From Chloroflexi bacterium OLB13 (GTDB lineage Bacteria > Chloroflexota > Anaerolineae > Aggregatilineales > Phototrophicaceae): a stretch of 64,000 bases of DNA. The stretch spans positions 186,001 to 250,000 of the forward strand of contig JZRA01000068.1 in the NCBI GenBank assembly GCA_001567485.1, written 5' to 3'. A program made the translations under genes and the position numbers. Below the pieces are notes generated by a model. The model was not told the origin of the DNA, did not search any database, and saw only the letters and a list, made by a program, of their open reading frames with translations. Below are positions 1 through 9,581 of this stretch, one piece after another (position 1 is the first letter of the stretch; every line of letters begins with the position of its first letter).

Positions 1-105
1 AATGAGCGCGCGGATTGGCCGGCGCGGGCGGGCCATAAATCAGGATCGAATGCGGGCATAGGAAACAGGGTTTTCCTGATGCCATGCCCGCGCGTGGAGG
101 AAGCA
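1..105 (+). other. Leader of infB; possible tail of an upstream gene
   Basis: Frame 2 is open from the window edge to a TAG at 59-61 and could be the last codons of a preceding gene (nusA or ylxR would be usual here), but 19 codons are too few to identify it. The infB frame is also open back to base 1 without resembling IF2. A GGAGG at 96-100 lies just upstream of the chosen infB start. Confidence 0.25.
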
Positions 106-1914
106 ATGGCACAGGAAAAGCAAGCAGTACTCGTCCCGGACTACATTACCGTTCGGGCATTGGCCGACCTCATCAAGGCCAGTCCAATCGAGGTCATGAA
201 GCGTCTCATCGCCAATGGGGTGATGGCGACGATCAATCAGCAGATTGACTTCGACACGGCTGCAATCGTGATCGAAGAACTCGGCTTCGAGGCGTCATCC
301 GAAAGCGCGGTGCAAGCGGAACAAGCCGAACGCACCCGTGTCGAAAACAGCACACAGGTCGTCAGCAAGCTGATTCAGAACGAGCGCGCCGAAGACTTGA
401 AGCCCCGGCCGCCCGTTGTGACCATCCTCGGCCACGTCGACCACGGCAAAACGACCCTTCTCGATGCGATTCGCAAGGCGCGCGTTGCTGAGGGCGAGGC
501 AGGCGGCATCACGCAGCACATTGGCGCCTATCAGGTCAAGCGCGGCGACCGCGTCATTACGTTCCTCGACACGCCGGGCCACGAGGCGTTCACGCAGATG
601 CGCGCGCGTGGCGCACAAGGCGCAGACATCGCCATTCTGGTCGTGGCGGCGGACGACGGTGTGATGCCGACTACCCGTGAGGCGCTCAACCACGCGCGGG
701 CTGCAAACGTGCCCGTCGTCGTCGCGATCACGAAAATCGACAAACGTAACGCCAACGTCGAGCGAGTGAAGCAGATGCTTGACGAAGTTGGCTTGCAACC
801 GGACGACTGGGGCGGCTCCACGCTAATTATCCCGGTGGCGGCGATTAAGGGCGAGGGTATTGAAGACCTGCTCGAAGCCGTGCTGCTCACCGCGGATGAG
901 CAGCGCATCGTCGCAAATCCAAAGGCCGAGGCATCTGGCGTGGTGATCGAAAGCCGCGTCGACAAGAGTCGTGGAACGCTGGCGACGGTGCTTGTCTTGA
1001 ATGGCACGCTGCATCGTGGTGATGTCATTACGGCGGGTGATGCGTATGGACGCATCAAAGCGATGTTCGGCGAGGATGGCAGTCCGATTGACGTGGCCGG
1101 CCCGTCGACACCGGTGCAGGTGCTCGGCTTGAGCCAGCCGCCGCTTCCGGGCACGACGTTCGATCACGCCAAGAACGAAAAAGCAGCGCGTGACATCATC
1201 AACAGCCGGCATGATGCGACGACGCTCGCGGCCCAGACCGGCGCCCGCGCAACGCTGACGCTCGAGCAGGTCTTTGCGCAGGTCGCCGCCGGTGACGCCA
1301 AGGATCTGAACCTCATCATCAAGGTTGATGTGCAGGGTTCGCTGCAGCCGATCGAGGACTCGCTGAACCAAATCGGCAAAGCAAGTTCGGATGGCGTGCG
1401 CCTGCGGATTCTGAACGCCGATGTCGGCAACATCACCGAAAACGACGTGATGCTCGCCAGCGCGTCGGGCGGCATCGTGATTGGCTTCAATGTCGATGTC
1501 GACACGGCGGCGCGGCGCTCGGCCGAGGCGCATCATGTCGAAATCCGTCACTACGACGTGATCTACAAGCTGTTCGAGGATGTCGAACTGGCGCTGAAGG
1601 GGATGCTGGATCCGGTCTACGCGCCGAAGACGATCGGAGTTGCAGAGGTTCGGCAGGTCTTCAGGATCAGCAAAGTCGGCGCGATTGCCGGCAGCTTCAT
1701 CCGCGAGGGCGAAGCGCGCCGCAGCGCCAAGGCGCGTGTCAAGCGCGGCGGCAAGGTGATCCACGAGGAAGCGTCGGTCAGCTCGCTCAAGCGCTTCAAC
1801 GAGGACGTACGCGAAGTGCGCGCCGGGTTCGAGTGCGGCGTCGGCTTAAGCAATTTCCATGACCTTGAAGTGGGCGACATGATTGAGTTCTTCATCATGG
1901 AGCGAGTGAGCTAG
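106..1914 (+). CDS. infB: Translation initiation factor IF-2
   Basis: A cytoplasmic GTPase that places fMet-tRNA on the 30S subunit and promotes subunit joining. The 602-residue product has an IF2_N domain at about residues 9-60, then the G domain with G1 GHVDHGKT at 109-116, G3 DTPGH at 155-159 and G4 TKID at 209-212, followed by the EF-Tu-like domain II, the alpha/beta domain III and the C-terminal tRNA-binding domain. The long variable N-terminal arm of enteric IF2 is absent, as in many short bacterial IF2s. The ATG at 106 is preferred over the in-frame ATG at 79 because GGAGG (96-100) sits five bases before it and the nine extra residues are not IF2-like. G4 has Thr where Asn is usual; this is tolerated in some other GTPases. 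It is the first gene of a run to ribF. Confidence 0.97.
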   Translation: MAQEKQAVLVPDYITVRALADLIKASPIEVMKRLIANGVMATINQQIDFDTAAIVIEELGFEASSESAVQAEQAERTRVENSTQVVSKLIQNERAEDLKPRPPVVTILGHVDHGKTTLLDAIRKARVAEGEAGGITQHIGAYQVKRGDRVITFLDTPGHEAFTQMRARGAQGADIAILVVAADDGVMPTTREALNHARAANVPVVVAITKIDKRNANVERVKQMLDEVGLQPDDWGGSTLIIPVAAIKGEGIEDLLEAVLLTADEQRIVANPKAEASGVVIESRVDKSRGTLATVLVLNGTLHRGDVITAGDAYGRIKAMFGEDGSPIDVAGPSTPVQVLGLSQPPLPGTTFDHAKNEKAARDIINSRHDATTLAAQTGARATLTLEQVFAQVAAGDAKDLNLIIKVDVQGSLQPIEDSLNQIGKASSDGVRLRILNADVGNITENDVMLASASGGIVIGFNVDVDTAARRSAEAHHVEIRHYDVIYKLFEDVELALKGMLDPVYAPKTIGVAEVRQVFRISKVGAIAGSFIREGEARRSAKARVKRGGKVIHEEASVSSLKRFNEDVREVRAGFECGVGLSNFHDLEVGDMIEFFIMERVS

Positions 1915-1916
1915 TC

Positions 1917-2339
1917 ATGTCGATCAAGCAGGATCGTGTCGCGGGGAGGATTCGCGAAATCCTCAGCCTACTACTCTTGCGTGAAGTCGCCGATCCGCGC
2001 TTGCATGACGTGACTGTGACCGACGTCAAGATTGACACCGAGCTGTCGGACGCGAAGATCTACGTCAATGCACTGGGTGATGAAACGAGGCGCGCCGAGG
2101 TTATGAGCGGACTGAAGCGCGCCAACAGCTATCTGCGGCGTGAAGTCGCCCATCGCTTGCAAGTGCGCAGCGCGCCGATGCTCCACTTCTTTTGGGATGA
2201 AGGTCTGGAGCGCAGCGAGCGGGTTCAGCGCATTTTCCACGATCTTGTGATTCCGCCGGCCGACCCGCATGATGCGGAGGGTTCCGAAGAGACGGACATC
2301 GCTGCAGTCGACTACGACGAGGAGGAGCCACTTGACTAG
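1917..2339 (+). CDS. rbfA: Ribosome-binding factor A
   Basis: A small KH-fold factor that binds the immature 30S subunit and assists 16S rRNA 5'-end maturation. The 140-residue product has the family's opening (basic N-terminus, REILSLLLLREVADPRL), the central beta-strands and the hydrophobic LHFFWDEGLE segment, then an acidic tail of about 30 residues. It starts two bases after the infB stop, and its last eight bases overlap the next gene. The infB-rbfA order is one of the most conserved bacterial gene pairs and supports the call. Confidence 0.95.
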   Translation: MSIKQDRVAGRIREILSLLLLREVADPRLHDVTVTDVKIDTELSDAKIYVNALGDETRRAEVMSGLKRANSYLRREVAHRLQVRSAPMLHFFWDEGLERSERVQRIFHDLVIPPADPHDAEGSEETDIAAVDYDEEEPLD

Positions 2340-3300
2340 CGTACTTGAGGCGCTTCAGGGCGCACAGAAGATCGTCGTCGTGACGCATGTTCAGCCCGAC
2401 GGTGACGCGATTGGCACGTCGCTGGGACTGGCTCATGCACTGCGCGGCATGGGCAAGCAGGTCGATGTCGCCGTCGATCGCGGCGTCCCCGAATACCTGC
2501 GTTTCCTGCCCGGCTGGGAGCAGGTTCATGCGGAGCTTTCGACGGGTGAATGGGACGTGCTGATTTCGGCGGACAGCAGTGATGTCGAGCGCACGGGAGA
2601 GTGCGGGCGGTACGCACGCGCGCATAGTAAGTTCGAGATCAACCTCGACCATCATGCGACCAATACCCAATTCGGCGATATCCAGATCGTCGTGCCGGAG
2701 GCGGTCTCCGCCAGTGAGGTCGCCTATGACATGTTGACCGCGTCCGGCATACCCATCAGCCCGGACGCCGCCAAGTCGCTGTTGACCGGGCTTGTCACCG
2801 ACACGATGGGATTTCGGACAAGCAACGTAAGCCCGCGGACGCTGCAAATTGCGCAAGACCTGATGAAGCACGGCGCTTCGCTCACGGAGATCACATCACG
2901 GTCGCTGGACACGCGTAGTTACGACAGCCTGTTGGTATGGCGCGAGGCGCTGACGCATCTGGCGCTCGACGACGGCGTGATCTATACGCTCGTCCCGTTT
3001 GATGTGTTCCGGCGTCTGCGTGTTGACCCGGCGCTTGATCTCAGCCTTTCGAGCTTCCTTGTCACCGTTTCTGAGGCGATGGTCTCGGCGACGTTCAAGG
3101 AACTGCACGATGGGCGCGTCGAACTGAGCTTGCGCTCCAAACTCGGCTTCGATGTCTCGCAGGTCGCATACAAGCTGGGCGGCGGCGGCCATGTGCAGGC
3201 GTCTGGCGCGACCATCGACGGCCCACTTGATGACGCGGTCAACCGCGTGCTTCCGCTTCTGAAGGACGTCGTCCGCGCCGGTAAGCTGATCGTCCGGTAA
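2332..3300 (+). CDS. nrnA: DHH/DHHA1 phosphoesterase (NrnA-like oligoribonuclease/pAp phosphatase)
   Basis: A 322-residue two-domain phosphoesterase. NrnA-type enzymes hydrolyse short RNA oligonucleotides and 3'-phosphoadenosine 5'-phosphate with Mn2+. The DHH domain has the PDGDAIG motif near the N-terminus and DHH at 106-108; the DHHA1 domain carries GGGGHVQASG at about 283-292. The start is taken as TTG 2332, since GGAGG at 2321-2325 lies six bases upstream; an upstream ATG at 2269 would bury the start deep inside rbfA. The eight-base overlap with rbfA implies translational coupling. Position between rbfA and truB is typical for nrnA in Gram-positive-type genomes. The exact substrate is not proven by sequence. 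Confidence 0.9.
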   Translation: MTSVLEALQGAQKIVVVTHVQPDGDAIGTSLGLAHALRGMGKQVDVAVDRGVPEYLRFLPGWEQVHAELSTGEWDVLISADSSDVERTGECGRYARAHSKFEINLDHHATNTQFGDIQIVVPEAVSASEVAYDMLTASGIPISPDAAKSLLTGLVTDTMGFRTSNVSPRTLQIAQDLMKHGASLTEITSRSLDTRSYDSLLVWREALTHLALDDGVIYTLVPFDVFRRLRVDPALDLSLSSFLVTVSEAMVSATFKELHDGRVELSLRSKLGFDVSQVAYKLGGGGHVQASGATIDGPLDDAVNRVLPLLKDVVRAGKLIVR

Positions 3301-3304
3301 TTCT

Positions 3305-4225
3305 GTGTTCGGTTTCCTCAACGTCGCCAAACCGCCGGGCATGACCAGCCACGATGTCGTCGCTGTGATTCGCAGGGCGCTTCGCCAGCAGGGCAGGGGT
3401 GATGTGAAAGTCGGGCACGCTGGCACGCTCGATCCGATGGCGACGGGCGTCCTCGTCGTATGCGTGGGGGGCGCGACGCGCCTGAGCGAGTACGTCATGG
3501 CGCATACGAAGCAGTACCGGGCTGCGATGGTGTTCGGGATTGAGACCGACACGTACGACGCAGACGGCACGATCACAGCCCGCGTGCCAGCGAACGCTCT
3601 CACGCGGACGGAGATCGAACACGCGGCAATGCAGCTGACGGGCGACATCGATCAGATTCCGCCCATGCACAGCGCGATCAAGGTCGGCGGACGTAAACTG
3701 TACGACATCGCACGCAGCGGACAGTCCATTGACCGGGCGCCACGGCGCGTGACGATAGAACGCATCGACGTGCTGGACTTCACGGTTGACGATGGGGCCG
3801 GGACAGCGACCGCCGCGGTCGACGTCACATGCAGCGCCGGGACGTATATTCGCAGCATCGCGCACGATCTGGGCGGGCTGCTGGGCACGGGCGCGCACCT
3901 GTCCGCCCTTGAGCGCACCGCAAGCGGCCGCTTCAAGCTGGAGGACGCGACGCCGCTTGAAACGCTGAAGGCCGAGCCGGATTGGCAACCCTACCTGATT
4001 GCACCGCTGGACGCGCTTGCCGATATGCCGCGCGTCACGCTTTCGCCTGAAAACGCCGCGCACCTCGCGCATGGCAGGGCGATCCCGGCCGACATCCCGG
4101 ATGGCGTGACCGCCGCGGCGATCTATGCCGGTGAACTCGCGGCGATTGTCACGGCGCGGGGTGGCGCGTGGCATCCGCACAAAGTATTCTTGCACTCTGA
4201 AGCCAGTGACCCCCTGAAACGGTAA
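3305..4225 (+). CDS. truB: tRNA pseudouridine-55 synthase TruB
   Basis: Converts U55 of the tRNA T-loop to pseudouridine. The 306-residue product starts with the family's LNVAKPPGMTSHDVV block and has the catalytic motif GHAGTLDP with Asp43. The central domain includes the conserved HSAIKVGGRKLY region and the C-terminal part a PUA-like extension. The start is a GTG four bases after the nrnA stop, with no strong Shine-Dalgarno sequence, so translation probably depends on readthrough coupling. Six bases separate it from ribF, the usual partner. Confidence 0.96.
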   Translation: MFGFLNVAKPPGMTSHDVVAVIRRALRQQGRGDVKVGHAGTLDPMATGVLVVCVGGATRLSEYVMAHTKQYRAAMVFGIETDTYDADGTITARVPANALTRTEIEHAAMQLTGDIDQIPPMHSAIKVGGRKLYDIARSGQSIDRAPRRVTIERIDVLDFTVDDGAGTATAAVDVTCSAGTYIRSIAHDLGGLLGTGAHLSALERTASGRFKLEDATPLETLKAEPDWQPYLIAPLDALADMPRVTLSPENAAHLAHGRAIPADIPDGVTAAAIYAGELAAIVTARGGAWHPHKVFLHSEASDPLKR

Positions 4226-4230
4226 CGCAC

Positions 4231-5160
4231 ATGACGCATGTGGACTCGCTGCAAGCGATCCGTCTCTCTCAGCCAGCACAGGTTACGATCGGTGTGTTTG
4301 ACGGCGTTCATGCTGGGCATCAACACCTCATCCGCGAGCTGGTCGCCCGCGCCCGCGCCAGCGGACATATCACCGTCGTTCTGACGTTCTTTCCGCATCC
4401 GGCGGCCATCCTGCGTGGGATCACCGGCCGCTATTACCTGACGTCTCCGGACGTGCGCGCCGAGGAACTCAAGAAGCTCGGCGTCGACGTCGTCATCACG
4501 CAGCGGTTTGACGATGAATTCCGGCATATTCGCGCGGCCGACTACATTGATCTGCTCTGTCGCCAAATCCCGATGCGCGAACTATGGGTCGGGAAGCACT
4601 TCACGCTCGGCTATCAGCGTGAGGGAACCGTCGCGTTTCTGCGTGAATTGGGCGCGCGCTACGGGTACTCGGTACACGAGCTTGAACTCGTCACCGGCGA
4701 CGATCAGGAAGCGATCAGCAGCACGCGCATCCGATCGCTGCTTGAGGCGGGCGACGTCAAAGCGGCAGCCGGTCTGTTGGGGCGGCCGTATTCCGTCCGC
4801 GGCGAGGTCGTCATGGGCGATCAACGCGGCCGGACAATCGGTTTTCCAACCGCGAATCTGGCGATCTGGGATGAGCAGCTTCTACCGCCGTTCGGGGTTT
4901 ACGCGGGTTACGCGTCATTTGACGACTCCACGCATCCGTGCGTGACGAATCTCGGCGTGAGGCCGACGTTCGACGGCCAGCAGCTGCGCGTCGAATCGCA
5001 CTTGATCGATTACTCCGGGGACTTGTACGGTAAAACGCTCACCGTCTCGTTCGTCGAGCGCCTGCGTGGCGAGATCAAGTTCCCCTCTATTGACGCGCTC
5101 GTGGCACAGATCACGGCAGATGTCGCAACGGGCCGCAGCGTCTTGAAGCTCTCGTCTTAG
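4231..5160 (+). CDS. ribF: Bifunctional riboflavin kinase / FAD synthetase
   Basis: Makes FMN and then FAD from riboflavin in the cytoplasm. The 309-residue product has the nucleotidyltransferase N-terminal domain (about 1-185) with GVFDGVHAGH near residue 22 and the SSTRIR motif, and the riboflavin kinase C-terminal domain (about 185-309) with GRTIGFPTANL. Length matches the family. It closes the infB-rbfA-nrnA-truB-ribF run. No FMN riboswitch could fit in the five-base gap before it. Confidence 0.95.
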   Translation: MTHVDSLQAIRLSQPAQVTIGVFDGVHAGHQHLIRELVARARASGHITVVLTFFPHPAAILRGITGRYYLTSPDVRAEELKKLGVDVVITQRFDDEFRHIRAADYIDLLCRQIPMRELWVGKHFTLGYQREGTVAFLRELGARYGYSVHELELVTGDDQEAISSTRIRSLLEAGDVKAAAGLLGRPYSVRGEVVMGDQRGRTIGFPTANLAIWDEQLLPPFGVYAGYASFDDSTHPCVTNLGVRPTFDGQQLRVESHLIDYSGDLYGKTLTVSFVERLRGEIKFPSIDALVAQITADVATGRSVLKLSS

Positions 5161-5227
5161 TCAAGGTTTGTGCAAGTCAACCAAGCGAATGCCTTGGAAA
5201 CCAGAGGCTAAGCGCATGCGGGTTCGA

Positions 5228-5233
5228 TATAAT
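5228..5233 (+). promoter_or_regulatory. Possible -10 element before the maltodextrin operon
   Basis: A perfect TATAAT lies 90 bases before the malE-like start, inside the 163-base gap after ribF. No convincing -35 hexamer sits 16-18 bases upstream, so an activator-dependent promoter or chance are both possible. Confidence 0.3.
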
Positions 5234-5323
5234 GACGCATGCCGTTTTCCGTTGCGGCAATCGTATATTGCGTTTCTCCCCATGATCGGGGATGGCGAAA
5301 CGCGACGAAAGGATCACTCCGAG

Positions 5324-6829
5324 ATGCTTCGCAGAAGGTTTTTGACCCTATTTGTACTGGTGTTGGTCGCGGCCGCGATCAGCCTCGGTGCAGTCGCTCA
5401 AGACGACGCCCTCGTGATTTGGGCGGACGGCGAGCGTGCGCCGCTGTTGGCCGAGCTTGCGACCCAGTTCACCGAGGAGTTCGGTGTTCCCGTCGAAATC
5501 CAGCAGTTCGGCCTCGGTGAAGCTCGCGATCAACTTCTGGTCGCTGGCCCGGCGGGTGAAGGCCCTGACATCCTGATCACCGCGCATGACTCGATCGGGC
5601 AGTTTGTCGCTAATGGCGCGATTGTCCCGGTCAACCTCGGTGATCGCGTGTCCGAGTTCACCGACCTCAGCATTGACCTGTTCACGTACAACAATCAGTT
5701 CTGGGGCATCCCGTACGCGACCGAGAACATCGCGCTCATCCGCAATGTCGATCTGGTTCCGGAAGCCCCTGCGACGTGGGATGATGTCCGCACAATCGCC
5801 GAACAATTCAAGGCCGATGGCACCGCCGACTATGCGTTCCTCGTGCAGACGGGCAACACCTACCACAATTTCCCGATCACGTCGGCGTGGGGTGGTTACA
5901 TCTTCGGTCAGAATGAGGACGGCACGTTCAACGTTGCCGATGTTGGCTTGGGCAGTGAAGGTGGTTTGACCGCGGCTCACTGGCTGTCCGGCATGTACGC
6001 CGACGGTTTGATGGTTCCGAACGTCAACGACGACGTCGTGTTCGAGTTCTTCGGCGCCGGCGAGTTGGGTATGTTCGTGACTGGCCCGTGGTTCAGCCAA
6101 CGCATCATCGACAGCGGCGTCAATTACTCGATCGACCCGCTTCCCGGCGCGGTGGGCGGCAAGGAAGTCGGAACGCCGTTCGCAGGCGGGCAGGGCTTCG
6201 TCATCAGCGCCTTCAGCGACAAGCAGCTTGAGGCCGAGACCTTCCTGCTTGACTTCGTCGCGACGCCGGAGTTCATGCAGGCGATCTTCGATCAGGGTGG
6301 CCGTCCGCCTGCGTTCTTGGCGGTCGATACCAGCGCCGACCCGAACATCGCGGCGTTCACCGCGGCGGGCGTGGGCGCGATCCCGATGCCGGCGATTCCT
6401 GAGATGGCCGCGGTTTGGGGCGCCTCGGATGCCGCACTGACGGCGATCAGCACCGGCGGCGACGCGGACGAGGCCATTGCGGGCGCGGTCGCGCAGATCG
6501 CCAACGCGATTGGCTTGATGAGCAGCACCGAACGCATCGTCACGCTTCCCGGCGCGTTTAACATGGCGCTGGGCTGTGCAGGCGACTGGGATCCAGCTTG
6601 CCGTAACACGGAGCTGACGCTGCAAGACGACGGCACGTACGCCGGCACCTTCGACATCCCGGCAGGTACCTATGAGTACAAGGTCGCTATCAACCTGAGC
6701 TGGGCGGAGAATTACGGCGCTGACGGCGCGAAGGACGGCGCGAACCTCGTTCTCGAACTGGCGGCCGACAGCACGGTGACGTTCGTGTTTGACGACACCA
6801 CGCACGTCGTCACGACAACAGTCGAGTAA
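5324..6829 (+). CDS. Maltodextrin-type ABC substrate-binding protein with C-terminal X25 (pullulanase-type) domain
   Basis: An extracytoplasmic family-1 solute-binding protein of 501 residues. It has a signal peptide ending near AVAQ (about residue 26), then a MalE-like two-lobed domain to about residue 395 with the LVIWADGERAPLL start and MFVTGPWF motif typical of maltose binders. Residues from about 403 to the end form a second domain with LGCAGDWDPAC, AGTYEYKVAIN and SWAENYGADGA, the hallmarks of the X25/N2 module of pullulanases. The binding-protein domain therefore carries an extra glucan-binding-type module. There is no lipobox cysteine, so it is not obviously lipid-anchored. The start at 5324 is chosen because the signal peptide begins there; the frame is open further upstream. 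malF follows after 12 bases. Confidence 0.93.
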   Translation: MLRRRFLTLFVLVLVAAAISLGAVAQDDALVIWADGERAPLLAELATQFTEEFGVPVEIQQFGLGEARDQLLVAGPAGEGPDILITAHDSIGQFVANGAIVPVNLGDRVSEFTDLSIDLFTYNNQFWGIPYATENIALIRNVDLVPEAPATWDDVRTIAEQFKADGTADYAFLVQTGNTYHNFPITSAWGGYIFGQNEDGTFNVADVGLGSEGGLTAAHWLSGMYADGLMVPNVNDDVVFEFFGAGELGMFVTGPWFSQRIIDSGVNYSIDPLPGAVGGKEVGTPFAGGQGFVISAFSDKQLEAETFLLDFVATPEFMQAIFDQGGRPPAFLAVDTSADPNIAAFTAAGVGAIPMPAIPEMAAVWGASDAALTAISTGGDADEAIAGAVAQIANAIGLMSSTERIVTLPGAFNMALGCAGDWDPACRNTELTLQDDGTYAGTFDIPAGTYEYKVAINLSWAENYGADGAKDGANLVLELAADSTVTFVFDDTTHVVTTTVE

Positions 6830-6841
6830 AGATAGCCGGCC

Positions 6842-8443
6842 ATGGCGGTCGCGAATGCGAAAGTTGGGGTCCCTGCGGGGGCCCCATCTTCACATCCCCA
6901 AAACTCAACGTTGTGGACGGTGCTGAAGTATCTCGGCCTCGCACTCTTCAACGCCTTCACACTGCTGCTTGTATACGCCTTTTTTCGTGACGAAAACCTC
7001 GGCCTAGCGGCTGTCTTTCTGGTGATCGGCGTCGGCATGAACACGATTTTCTTCGTGCCGTCGCTTTATCCGCTGCGGTGGATGTCGCCGGGATTGGCGC
7101 TGATTACCCTGCTCGTGATCTACCCCATCATTTATACGGTGCTTACGTCGTTTACGAACTTTGGTGACGGCCACCGGCTGCCCAAGAGTCAAGCTATCAC
7201 GCAGATTGAGCGAATCGGCGGATTCATCATCCCTGAGGATGCGCCCCGGTACTCGGTTGTCCCCTACCGGAACGATGCAGGCACGGTGGCCTTGTGGCTT
7301 TCCAACGCCACCGAGACGATCTTCGTTCCGTCGGGCGGGGCGATCCAGACGATCACCGATCCTCCGGCCGAGCCACCTGCGGACTACGACGGTTACACGC
7401 AGGTTCCCCGCAGAGAACTGCTGCCGACCCTCCGCGAAGCCCAGTCGCTGCCGTTCGGCGACGAGGACGACGTCATCACCGTGAGCGGGCGTGAGGCGAT
7501 CCGGGCGACGATTGTGCCCCGCTTCGACTACGACGAGGCTCAGGACGCAATTATCGACCGAACCGACGACACGATCTATCGGGCCAACGAAAAGACCGGA
7601 TACTTCGTCGGGCCGAACGGCCGACCGCTGCAAAATCAACCGGGCTATCGTGTTGGCGTGGGCCTGTACAACTTCGAGCGCATGATCTCCGATCCCGGCC
7701 TGCGCGGCCCGCTGATCGACATCTTCGTATGGACGGTGGCGTTCGCGTTCTTGTCGGTTCTCCTGACGTTCATCGTCGGCCTAGCCATGGCGCTGGTGAT
7801 GAATGACCCGCGTATGCCGGGGCGCACGATCATCCGGTCGCTTCTGATCATCCCGTACGCCATTCCGGGCGTTATCAGTATTGTGGTCTGGCGAGGGATG
7901 CTCAACCTGAACCTCGGCGTCATCACGAACGTATGGAACGACCTGTTCGGCGTACGTCCGGGGTTCCTGATCGACCCGTGGCTGGCGAAGTTCTCGATCC
8001 TGCTGGTGAACACGTGGCTCGGCTATCCGTACATGATGCTGATTTGCAGCGGCGCGCTTCAGGCGATCCCGTCCGATGTCTATGAGGCTGCCGCCGTGGA
8101 TGGCGCGAAGCCGTGGCAGCGCTTCTGGGGGATCACGCTTCCCTTGCTGCTGGTCAGTGTCGGCCCGCTGCTCATCGCGTCGTTCACCTTCAACTTCAAT
8201 AACTACTTGTTGATCGAGGCGCTGACCGGCGCTGATGCGCCGAACATCCCCAATTCGCCGGTTCCAGCGAGGTATACGGACATCCTGATCTCGTATACGT
8301 ACAACATCGCGTTTGGCAACCGTGGCAGCGACTACGGATATGCATCCGCCATCACTATCGTCATCTTCTTAGTCGTGGCGGTCGTGACGCTTATGCAGTA
8401 CCGCTTCACGAAGACGTGGGAACAGGTAGGTGAAAATGTCTAG
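6842..8443 (+). CDS. malF: Maltodextrin ABC transporter permease, MalF type
   Basis: An inner-membrane permease subunit of 533 residues. Several N-terminal membrane segments (about 25-95) are followed by a hydrophilic insert (about 105-270) in the place of the MalF P2 loop, then the MetI-like transmembrane domain. The EAA loop YEAAAVDGAKPWQRFWGITL, which docks to the ATPase, is present. LTSFTNFGDGH at the start of the insert is typical for MalF-like proteins. It overlaps malG by eight bases. Substrate assignment as maltodextrin rests on the family and on the X25-bearing binding protein upstream. Confidence 0.92.
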   Translation: MAVANAKVGVPAGAPSSHPQNSTLWTVLKYLGLALFNAFTLLLVYAFFRDENLGLAAVFLVIGVGMNTIFFVPSLYPLRWMSPGLALITLLVIYPIIYTVLTSFTNFGDGHRLPKSQAITQIERIGGFIIPEDAPRYSVVPYRNDAGTVALWLSNATETIFVPSGGAIQTITDPPAEPPADYDGYTQVPRRELLPTLREAQSLPFGDEDDVITVSGREAIRATIVPRFDYDEAQDAIIDRTDDTIYRANEKTGYFVGPNGRPLQNQPGYRVGVGLYNFERMISDPGLRGPLIDIFVWTVAFAFLSVLLTFIVGLAMALVMNDPRMPGRTIIRSLLIIPYAIPGVISIVVWRGMLNLNLGVITNVWNDLFGVRPGFLIDPWLAKFSILLVNTWLGYPYMMLICSGALQAIPSDVYEAAAVDGAKPWQRFWGITLPLLLVSVGPLLIASFTFNFNNYLLIEALTGADAPNIPNSPVPARYTDILISYTYNIAFGNRGSDYGYASAITIVIFLVVAVVTLMQYRFTKTWEQVGENV

Positions 8444-9446
8444 CACCGCCAAGGCGCCCAAACACGTCCACCATGAAAGCCGGATGGTGCAGTCCGGTCG
8501 CGAGCGCGCGGTGGGCCTGACGCTGCGCTTGATTGTCGTAGGGATCGCCATTGTGTTCGCGCTGTTTCCGGTGCTGTTCATCGTCCTCTCGGCGTTCAAC
8601 CCGGCCGGGCAGTTGTCGTCCGGCCTCTCGATCCCGCGTGTGAACGAGTTCAGCGACCTGTTCAACAACTTCGAGGCGCTGCTGGTGACCGAGCTGGACA
8701 TCTGGCCGTTCTGGCGCTGGATCGCCAACTCGTTCATCGTCGCGACCACCAGCACCATCTTGACCGTGCTGATCTCCGCGCTTTCGGCGTATGCGTTCTC
8801 GCGTTTTCGCTTCCGCGGCCGGCGTCAAATGCTGCTCGGCATCCTGCTCGTGCAGGTGTTCCCGAACCTGCTGGCGCTCGTTGCGCTGTTTCTGATGATG
8901 GATCAGATCAGCGCGCTCTCGCGGATCATCCCGCAGATTTTCGCTTTTCTGCAAGGCTCGTTCCTCGGCTTCCTCGCCGATCCGGGGTCGTGGCAGTGGC
9001 TGAATACGTTCGGGTTGAACTCGCTCGGCGGGTTGATCCTGATCTATCTCGGCGGCGCGATGGGCGTCAACACATGGTTGATGAAGGGGTTCTTCGACAG
9101 TATCCCGCGTGACATCGACGAGTCCGCGCATGTGGACGGCGCGACCGACTGGCAGATCTTCTGGCTGTTGATCTTCCCGCTGGTGCGGCCCGTGCTTGCG
9201 GTTGTCGGCGTGCTGGCGTTTGTCGGCACGTTCAACGAGTTCGTGCTGGCGCGGCTCATCTTGCGCGACACGCAGAATTGGACGCTGATGGTGGGCTTGT
9301 TCCAGTTCATCAACGCCGACTTCAACCGCGATTGGGGCAAATTCGCCGCCGGCGCGTTGGTCTCTGGCATCCCCGTTGTGATCGTCTACCTGTCGCTCCA
9401 GCGCCAGATCGTCGGCGGCCTGACGGCGGGCGCGGTCAAAGGCTGA
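8436..9446 (+). CDS. malG: Maltodextrin ABC transporter permease, MalG type
   Basis: The second membrane subunit, 336 residues, with about six transmembrane helices and an EAA loop in the form DESAHVDGATDWQIFWLLIF. The ATG at 8436 is chosen over a GTG at 8430 because the purine-rich AGGTAGG lies just before it; the gene overlaps the malF end by eight bases. A long loop between helices (about 150-195) is common in MalG. No ATPase gene follows; the operon ends at a terminator at 9529, so a shared MalK/MsiK-type ATPase encoded elsewhere must energise the transporter. Confidence 0.92.
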   Translation: MSSTAKAPKHVHHESRMVQSGRERAVGLTLRLIVVGIAIVFALFPVLFIVLSAFNPAGQLSSGLSIPRVNEFSDLFNNFEALLVTELDIWPFWRWIANSFIVATTSTILTVLISALSAYAFSRFRFRGRRQMLLGILLVQVFPNLLALVALFLMMDQISALSRIIPQIFAFLQGSFLGFLADPGSWQWLNTFGLNSLGGLILIYLGGAMGVNTWLMKGFFDSIPRDIDESAHVDGATDWQIFWLLIFPLVRPVLAVVGVLAFVGTFNEFVLARLILRDTQNWTLMVGLFQFINADFNRDWGKFAAGALVSGIPVVIVYLSLQRQIVGGLTAGAVKG

Positions 9447-9528
9447 GGGTGACGTTTGGGGAGATGCGCGGTGGGTGATGAAGAACATCCAACGCCATCG
9501 GGTGTCGGGGTCGTCTTGAACTGAACAC

Positions 9529-9558
9529 AACGCCGGGGCAAGTTCGCTCCGGCGTTTT
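9529..9558 (+). terminator. Rho-independent terminator after malG
   Basis: Arms 9529-9538 and 9547-9556 form a ten-pair stem (one G-T) with an eight-base loop, running into TTTT at 9555-9558. It ends the malEFG unit; the reverse strand has a weaker T-run and may also serve the convergent gene. Confidence 0.8.
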
Positions 9559-9581
9559 CGATTCGTTGGTGATCCGTCCGG

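Noticed and set aside
79-105. Upstream ATG for infB at 79
   Set aside because: The nine extra residues are not IF2-like and the ribosome-binding site is placed for the ATG at 106.
4226-4230. FMN riboswitch before ribF
   Set aside because: There are only five bases between truB and ribF; no room for an RFN element.
5348-6805. Long antisense frame over the binding-protein gene
   Set aside because: It mirrors the codon pattern of a well-supported gene and has an Arg-rich composition with no recognisable domain.
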